A DNA stretch of 64,000 nt from Erpobdella octoculata. Lineage: Eukaryota; Annelida; Clitellata; Hirudinida; Erpobdellidae. A program made the translations under genes and the position numbers. Below the pieces are notes generated by a model that was not told where the DNA came from, searched no databases, and saw only the letters and a list, made by a program, of their open reading frames with translations. The stretch covers positions 32,432,473 through 32,496,472 of the forward strand of contig OZ022239.1 of NCBI GenBank assembly GCA_963978895.1, in the 5' to 3' direction. Below, one piece after another: positions 58,137 to 64,000 of this stretch (position 1 is its first letter; every line of letters starts with the position of its first letter).

Positions 58137-61100
58137 CAATAATAATAATAATAATAATAATTTATTTATAGAGCGCCAGGAAAGTCTGAGGCGCTTACGA
58201 AGGTTCCTTTAGACTAATATTGAAATAATGAGTCTTAAGTTTAGATTTAAAAATTTTGACGTTTGGAGAGTTCCTAATATCCGGAGGAAGAGAGTTCCAA
58301 ACAGCTGGGGCAGCGTGGCGAAAGCCACGCCTAGAGATTTTGTTGATTGTAGTTTTTTGTAGAAGATGAAGGGAGGATGTAGAGCGAAGTTGTTTAGAAA
58401 TAGATCTTGCAGTTAGGAGTTTGTGTAGGTATATAGGAGATGAAGTGGCAAGGGTTTTGTAGGTTATGAGTGCTATTTTGAAATGGATGCGATAGGGGAT
58501 AGGTAACCAGTGTAGTTTGGCGAAGAAGTTGATGGCAGGTTGATGAACTGAGCTAGGGATGTTGAGAGCTACTTTGGCAGCACGCTTCATGATTCTTTGG
58601 AGACGAGATGTTTGGTGAGTTGAGATGTTGTAGAGAGTTGAGTTGCAATAATCAATTCTAGATAGTATGAGACAGCGAATGAGCATACTAGCGAGCTCAG
58701 TAGTGAGAAGTTGTCTAATGTGACGTATAGCTCTAAGGTGGTGATTGCATGATTTGATGATAGATGAGATGTGGTTAGAAAATGTAAGTTTGTTATCTAA
58801 AAAAACGCCTAGAATTTTAAGAGAAGGCGAAACATTAACGGATTCTGAGCCCAATTGTAACGATGAAAGATGTGAAAGTGAGTTGATTTGATGGAATGAT
58901 CCGAGGAGAGATATCTCGGTTTTAGTGGTATTAAACTGAAGGTTATTTTGCAGAAACCACATTTCAATGGCGTTGATGCAAGAAGTGAGTGTTTGGATTG
59001 TGGAGGAGTAGTGTTTAGGAGTGAGCGATATGAAGAGCTGCGTGTCGTCAGCGTAATGATGATAACCTAAGTTGTGCGAAGATATTAAATCGCTGACAGG
59101 TGATATGTAAGTTGTGAACAGAAGAGGACCTAGAACACTACCCTGGGGTACTCCATGAGTAAGTTTGACAGAAGGTGATGAAAAATTACCAAGTTTGACA
59201 AATTGAGAGCGATCAGTGAGGTACGAGGAAAGCCATGATAGAACGGTTCCATCGAGTCCAAAATCATCTTTGAGACGCTTTAGTAAAATACCATGGTCGA
59301 TGGTATCAAAAGCAGCAGATAAGTCAAGACCAGCAATGAGAGTGGCCTGTTTAGAGTTGCAGGCGTTGAAGACATAGTCGAGAATGTGCAAAAGAGAAGT
59401 TTCCGTGGAATGGAAACGTCTATAAGCTGATTGAAATGGGGTGAAATTATTGTTTGAAGTGATGTGTGGTTGAAGCCGTTTTAGTGCAAGCCGCTCAATG
59501 ATTTTAGAGATCGTTGATAGATTGGATATAGGGCGAAAATTTGCCGGGTTATCAACATCCAGGTTTGGTTTTTTGAGTAGCGGAAGAACTTGGGCTATCT
59601 TAAAAGAATCTGGACAACTTCCTTCAGCAAAAGAAAGATTGGCTAGAGTTGAGATGGCAGGAGCGAGAAAGTTAGAAGAATGAAGAAGGACCTGATGTGG
59701 AAAAGAATCAAGAGGAGAGGTTTTATTGCAAGTAGATCTGATAATAGAGATAACCTCTAATGGGGTTACTTCAGGGAAAGAAGAAAGTATACTATTCGAG
59801 TTGTCTCTAAAAACATTAGAACCATGAGAGCTTGTAGACACAGAACGGCGTTGCTTGATGTTTTGGTGGATGGTGTTGATTTGATCGATGAAATAATTGT
59901 TGAAGGAGTCAACAAGTAATTTGCACTCATCGTCAGTGAAATTTTGATGATTATTGTTGTGGAGAAGTGTATTTAAGTTGCGCCACAAAAAACGTGGATT
60001 AGCTGAGGAAGAGCTCAGTTCTGTTCGCAGAGCGTCAACTTTTGAATTGACAATGGCCATTCTAGCTAGTTTTCTAGCATTTTGAAATGCCAGCTTGTTT
60101 GCCTGCGAGCAGTCTCTATGAAAGCGTCTTTCCATTTTGCGCATGTACCTTTTCGCGCTTGTGGCGGCATCTGAAATTTCTCTTGGTGTTTTCTCAACAT
60201 TCCTTCTGAGTGTGATGTGGCGGATGGGAGCGTGTTTGTTGAGTACGTGTAAGACGGTATTGTTGATATGTTCGGCGAACTTGTTTGCTGAGAGGTTGTC
60301 TGAGACTAATAATGTTGAGTTGGCAAGGTCGGTGTTGAAGGAGGACCAGTCGATCGAACGCAGATTGCGGAAACTAGATGATATGGAGATGGGACGAGGT
60401 TTCGAAATGGAGACGAGAGCAGTGACCAGGTAATGATCTGAGTATGACAGGGTCTGTGTGGTGACATTTGAGATGAGATCGGGAGCGTCATGGTGCGTGA
60501 TGAGCAAGTCAAGAATATTGCCCTTGAAATGTGTTGGAGAGTTGATGTGTTGAATTAAGTTGAACTCATCGATAAGTTCTTGCAAGGCTGGGTCGATGGA
60601 TGATACAGATGCAGGGCAATTGAAATCTCCGCAGATGATGAAGTTATTGCTGTGTGAAAGAAGAAAGTCGATGAGTGCGCTTAATATGCAAATTAAATGT
60701 TTGCCAATTGGTCCAGGTGGTCTATAAATAACGAGAATGCGAGTCCGTCGTTTCAGGTTAGGGATGTCCACGATTAGATGCTCAAACTCTGACGTGGTAG
60801 GGTGAGGTACCTGCAAGCAGTGAGAACCGTTGCGGTAAATTAACGCAATACCTCCTCCTTTTTTGTCGTCGTATGAGCCTCTATGTTTGTGGATGACGGA
60901 GAAACCAGGTGGTGCAATGTCGTATTTAATGGCGTTTGGCGCATCAGAGGTTATCCAGGTTTCTGTTAAGCACAGCATGTCCAGGTGTTCATGGTCAATT
61001 GTGTCATGAATCAGAGCTGTTTTACGAACCGCCGACTGAGAATTTAGCGCGCCCATTTTTATTTCATTGCTGATAATATGCGGACTTATCGACTCTCTCC

Positions 61101-61330
61101 TGTTGTTGGAACCGGGCTTCCAAATTCTATTCATGAACAACTTGTTGCGAAGGGGTTTGGTGATTGAGAAGCTAGTGCTCTCCCTGATACGCAGCAGTTG
61201 CTCGGAGCTGTATGTAGTCCGGTTGTAATTGTTTACTAGCATAGCAGTGGGCGATAACTCGATCGGCGAAAAGATTAAAATAAACGCAATATAAAACTCC
61301 CAAAAGCAGATAAATAAATCCAAATAGAAG
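58137..61330 (-). mobile_element. L2/CR1-like LINE with intact ORF2
   Basis: The minus-strand element ends in (ATT)n repeats next to a GCGCTCTATAAATAAAT segment, the 3' tail style of L2/CR1-type LINEs. ORF2 is complete; no ORF1 is present, so it is probably 5'-truncated. It interrupts a piggyBac relic, so it is younger than that relic. Confidence 0.88.
58195..61242 (-). CDS. LINE ORF2: APE-type endonuclease and reverse transcriptase
   Basis: The frame is open for 1042 codons from 61323; the first ATG gives a protein of about 1015 residues from 61242 (MLVNNYN). The endonuclease has HLDMLCLTETWI, GGGIALIYR, IICGDFNCPASV and LSYSDHYLVTAL. The RT has NFRPISNLSTISKIIERL, FTPFQSAYR, LDLSAAFDTIDH, GVPQGSVLGPLLF and the active site YHHYADDTQLF. 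The C-terminal region has CLILSRIDYCNSTLYN and AAPAVWNSLP. No stop or frameshift was found over 3 kb, so this is the best candidate in the window for a recently active element. It would nick target DNA and prime reverse transcription of its own RNA. Confidence 0.92.
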   Translation of the reverse strand: MLVNNYNRTTYSSEQLLRIRESTSFSITKPLRNKLFMNRIWKPGSNNRRESISPHIISNEIKMGALNSQSAVRKTALIHDTIDHEHLDMLCLTETWITSDAPNAIKYDIAPPGFSVIHKHRGSYDDKKGGGIALIYRNGSHCLQVPHPTTSEFEHLIVDIPNLKRRTRILVIYRPPGPIGKHLICILSALIDFLLSHSNNFIICGDFNCPASVSSIDPALQELIDEFNLIQHINSPTHFKGNILDLLITHHDAPDLISNVTTQTLSYSDHYLVTALVSISKPRPISISSSFRNLRSIDWSSFNTDLANSTLLVSDNLSANKFAEHINNTVLHVLNKHAPIRHITLRRNVEKTPREISDAATSAKRYMRKMERRFHRDCSQANKLAFQNARKLARMAIVNSKVDALRTELSSSSANPRFLWRNLNTLLHNNNHQNFTDDECKLLVDSFNNYFIDQINTIHQNIKQRRSVSTSSHGSNVFRDNSNSILSSFPEVTPLEVISIIRSTCNKTSPLDSFPHQVLLHSSNFLAPAISTLANLSFAEGSCPDSFKIAQVLPLLKKPNLDVDNPANFRPISNLSTISKIIERLALKRLQPHITSNNNFTPFQSAYRRFHSTETSLLHILDYVFNACNSKQATLIAGLDLSAAFDTIDHGILLKRLKDDFGLDGTVLSWLSSYLTDRSQFVKLGNFSSPSVKLTHGVPQGSVLGPLLFTTYISPVSDLISSHNLGYHHYADDTQLFISLTPKHYSSTIQTLTSCINAIEMWFLQNNLQFNTTKTEISLLGSFHQINSLSHLSSLQLGSESVNVSPSLKILGVFLDNKLTFSNHISSIIKSCNHHLRAIRHIRQLLTTELASMLIRCLILSRIDYCNSTLYNISTHQTSRLQRIMKRAAKVALNIPSSVHQPAINFFAKLHWLPIPYRIHFKIALITYKTLATSSPIYLHKLLTARSISKQLRSTSSLHLLQKTTINKISRRGFRHAAPAVWNSLPPDIRNSPNVKIFKSKLKTHYFNISLKEPS

Positions 61331-61994
61331 TATAAAAAATTTGATCTAAAAGAGACGACTAGTTATGGAGAAATTACAAATTATATGGGAACCTTCGAAA
61401 ACACGCTATTTACATAGACGTGAACAATATCAAGAATTGGAAGGCTGTTCTATGCTAGAAACATTTGAAAAAATGGTACTGGTGTCTATTTAAAAGAATA
61501 ATAGACATGTGTATAGTTAACAGCTACCTTGCCTATGCCAAAAGTCATCCAAATGAAAAAGTCTCGATAAAGGATTTTAGGAGATATGCTGCACAACCTT
61601 ATCTGAAGCTGGGACCCGAAAAACGTGCAAATGAAGGGAAGGCCAATGTTTTTACCATCTACATCAAGAAGCAATGTCATAGACGACATAAGATTTGATG
61701 AAAAAGGCCATATTTTAGAAAAGCAAGAAAACCAACGGAGATGTCAGTATGCAGATTGCAAAGGAAAATTAAGAACATTTTGCAATAAGTGCAATGTAAC
61801 ATTGCGTGTTTTTATGTGTTTTTACCATTATATTTTTTAAACCACATGACATTAAAACCGCTACCGTTTAACAATTAGCATGGTCAATTTTGAAATCAAA
61901 GTTTTTTTTTATTATAATATTATAACAAATTTGATATTGTTGTTGCTTGATACTGTTTCAAAGAGATGACCATTAAAACCATTTTGAAATACAA

Positions 61995-62167
61995 AGTAAT
62001 TTGAACCCAATGAAAGTTTATATGGCATCGCAAGGTTTAAATGTTAATAGTTTGGCTTTTAGAGGGAAAATGGCTTTTATCTGGCAAAAAAGATTTCCCG
62101 ATAAATCGATTATTCAGATAAGAAATGACGTATATCCGTTTTCAATTCAAGTTGCTGTCGAAAGTAA
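61995..62167 (+). pseudogene. class A PAN-ILEI exon 3 fragment
   Basis: It reads NLNPMKVYMASQGLN, AFRGKMAFIWQKRFPDKS and FSIQVAVES, and ends at the usual exon 3 donor (GAAA|GTAAAC at 62167). The first third of exon 3 is missing and no exon 4 was found downstream. It is a detached piece of a class A gene, 11 kb beyond the cluster. Confidence 0.85.
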
Positions 62168-62189
62168 ACACTTTAATATTTTAGTTTAA

Positions 62190-63097
62190 TTCGATGCTTA
62201 ACAAACAGAGAGCATAAGAGCCGGTTGTCGCTGTCGAGTCTCTATTACTTTTCTCGATAACATTTCGTTTTTAGTAAAAATATCTGGTAAAAATTTATAT
62301 GACTGGACTTGTCTCAATACAAGCTAACTGTGACGGTTGTCTCCATCGTCGATTGTAATTTCTTTTGTGAATAACTTTATTGCGCGGACTAGGTTGAGAG
62401 CGCGATGAAAAACGCCGACTAGAGAGGTAGCGTCGGTTCGCTTATTAATCAAACTTGCTCGTTTTTGGTGTGCTTTTAGTTCTAGCGTCTTTCCTATTCA
62501 GTTTTTGTTAATAATTTTTAGTACGTTGTATAGATATTGTGTAGTCCTTTATTTGTACCTAATTTTATCGATTTCGGATGAGTATTAAATAAGTTGTAGC
62601 GTGAAATGTAACATATTTTAAGCACACTTTCTTGTAAATTTGTTGAGTGCTGACGTAAGCGCTTTCGTTTTGCGTTGTGATTGGCTCGTTAAGTAATTAT
62701 CATAACTCCTTTTGACTAAGTGTCGTTTCTAGCCATTTGTATCGTCGCTAATGTAAAACTTTTTAGTATATCAAATTATAAAACGAATTATCTGTTTGGA
62801 AAAGGAGTTTAGTTTAATATTATTACTTCGTTGCGGTGATTTTGATGTATATTGCCTTTGTAAACTTTTGTGTGTCAAACGGTCACGTGGGGTTAGTCAA
62901 ACGGTCACGTGGAATTCAGGCTGCATTTGGATTGGTGGTTTTTGTGGATTGAAATTGACACGTGTGCTAGGCTATATAAGGAAATTTTGCGTTTGGAATT
63001 GGAGCCCCCTTTTTCTCGTTCGCGTTGATGTTGTTGCCAGCTCTCCGAATCTTGTTTTATCGCTCTCTTGCACGTGTTGTGAAGTGTCGCCGGTCTC
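62190..63097 (+). other. leader region of the Jockey-type element or unrecognised DNA
   Basis: It contains two copies of AAACGGTCACGTGG (near 62878 and 62899) and a GCTATATAAGGAAATTTTGC segment near 62970 that could be a promoter. Its relation to the ORF1 that follows is not proven; it may be that element's 5' UTR. Confidence 0.35.
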
Positions 63098-64000
63098 ATG
63101 GGGCCGAAAAAGAAGTTAAAGTTTAACCAGCCTTCGAGAAACATCATCGAAGAAGCATGGGCTCAAGCTTCCGACAGTGAGGAATCTACTCCTCCCCAGA
63201 AGAAAACCAGTTCTGCAGAAACACCGCTGACATCTGCCGCCAACAGAACACTACCGTTAGACATAGAGAAAATCATTGCTGAAACCTTCACCCCTGCAAA
63301 GATCCTGGCAAGCTTCAAGAGCGTTTCATCAGTCAAAACAGGACCCAGCCAACAGAACAAGCAACAACAACCAACGACAGAAGAACCCAATGAACCGATC
63401 GAATTCTTAATCTTGACGGATATGACAAAGATAGATCCCTTCCAAATCGAAGGCAGCCTATCAAAATACCTGAACCGAAAGCCAGTGATTACCGGCAAGG
63501 GAAAAAAGATTCAAGTCCTTGTGTCAAGAACTGAAAATGAAAAAATGAAAAACATACAAGAAATCGCCGGATACCAGGTTAGAGTACTAAATCGACCACT
63601 AATTAAGAAGATAAAAATGATTATTACCGGTGTTCCACTGGAAATTTCATCAGATATCATAACAAAAAACTCTGGATGTTCCGCAGCAGTGCGGATAAAG
63701 AAAAAAATTGATGGAAGGTTTCAGGAGACCACCGCGGTCATCCTTACCTACAAACCGGATCAGAATCCCCCGAACTATGTTAAAATATCCTTTCTGAACT
63801 TTCGGGTCAAGGAGTACCTCCCTAACCCAGTTAGATGTTTTAACTGTAACCAATTCGGGCATGTGGCTAAATATTGTAAAGCCAAAACCTCTTGCCCTAG
63901 GTGTGCCGGAGAGCATGAGCTAAAAAACTGCTCAACGCCACAACTAGAACCTTCTAAAAAGATGTGTGCCAGCTGCCAGTCTCCTGACCACAGGACAGGA
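63098..64000 (+). CDS. Jockey-like LINE ORF1, partial (runs off the window)
   Basis: The ATG at 63098 (MGPKKKLKFNQPSRN) opens 301 codons without a stop to the window edge. A disordered, Gln/Thr-rich N-terminus is followed by an RRM-like region (FLILTDMTKIDPFQIEG, KMIITGVPLEISSDI, TTAVILTYK) and by CCHC knuckles (CFNCNQFGHVAKYC; CPRCAGEHELKNC; start of a third, CASCQ). The order and motifs match ORF1 of the element at 7567-12892, but the sequence is clearly diverged, so it is a different family of the same clade in opposite orientation. ORF2 should lie just beyond 64000. Confidence 0.85.
   Translation, partial: MGPKKKLKFNQPSRNIIEEAWAQASDSEESTPPQKKTSSAETPLTSAANRTLPLDIEKIIAETFTPAKILASFKSVSSVKTGPSQQNKQQQPTTEEPNEPIEFLILTDMTKIDPFQIEGSLSKYLNRKPVITGKGKKIQVLVSRTENEKMKNIQEIAGYQVRVLNRPLIKKIKMIITGVPLEISSDIITKNSGCSAAVRIKKKIDGRFQETTAVILTYKPDQNPPNYVKISFLNFRVKEYLPNPVRCFNCNQFGHVAKYCKAKTSCPRCAGEHELKNCSTPQLEPSKKMCASCQSPDHRTG

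Larger units (their letters stand above)
57780..61840 (+). pseudogene. piggyBac-like relic 3, split by a LINE
   Basis: 57820-58023 encodes an acidic N-terminal region typical of piggyBac-type proteins (EADILAIPPEVDKLTDEEN, SDEDDSEPLA), followed by WRKTSPIYKAWPERNRANE up to 58136. After the LINE (58137-61330) the C-terminal part appears in shifted frames (61465-61840): KKWYWCLFKRIIDMCIVNS, FLPSTSRSNVIDD and the cysteine finger CQYADCKGKLRTFCNKC. The middle of the transposase is missing, so there was a deletion as well as the insertion. No terminal repeat was identified. Confidence 0.75.

Overview
This is a window of nuclear DNA from an animal, most likely an invertebrate. It is strongly AT-rich, its genes are split by GT-AG introns, it carries long simple-sequence arrays, and most of its recognisable coding sequence is transposon-derived (Gypsy-type LTR elements, Jockey-like and L2/CR1-like LINEs, piggyBac, hAT, pogo). 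I could not assign a phylum from the sequence alone.

The host-gene content is a cluster (about 18 to 52 kb, with stray exons at 0.9-1.2 kb and 62.0-62.2 kb) of secreted two-domain proteins: a signal peptide, a cysteine-rich PAN/Apple-like module in exon 1, and an ILEI/FAM3-like domain spread over exons 2 and 3. Class A genes (plus strand, four exons, phases 1/0/1) lie at 18.6, 24.7, 32.6 and 37.3...50.3 kb. Class B genes (minus strand, three exons) lie at 28.9-29.9 and 50.8-51.8 kb, with relics near 27.3, 31.5-31.9 and 35.4 kb. A divergent class C copy is at 22.2-23.7 kb. By reading frame, A1 (18611-19897), B1 (28863-29920) and A3 (32596-34856) look intact; the rest carry stops, frameshifts or deletions. 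A and B copies tend to sit as convergent pairs.

Layout: 1-0.9 kb pogo/Tigger-like relic; 0.9-1.2 kb class A relic; 2.76-2.88 kb small pogo-type MITE; 3.2-7.57 kb broken Gypsy element (minus), with a full-length Jockey-like LINE (7.57-12.89 kb, minus) inserted at its upstream end; 13.2-14.2 kb piggyBac relic; 15.4-16.1 kb direct repeat plus large palindrome; 18-37.9 kb gene cluster with two hAT MITEs and a SINE; 38.0-49.5 kb transposon nest occupying intron 2 of class A gene A4; 49.6-51.8 kb the end of A4 and the convergent B2; 52.9-57.4 kb second piggyBac, gag and Jockey fragments and the second copy of a SAP-domain LTR element; 57.8-61.8 kb a third piggyBac split by an L2/CR1-like LINE with an uninterrupted ORF2; 63.1-64.0 kb an open Jockey-type ORF1 running off the window.

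The transposon nest gives a relative history. A small LTR element coding for a SAP-domain protein was hit by an internally deleted hAT (8-bp target duplication TAAACCGT) and by an integrase-less Gypsy derivative (5-bp duplication ATGTT). The second copy of the SAP element, 12 kb away, supplies the unoccupied version of both sites.
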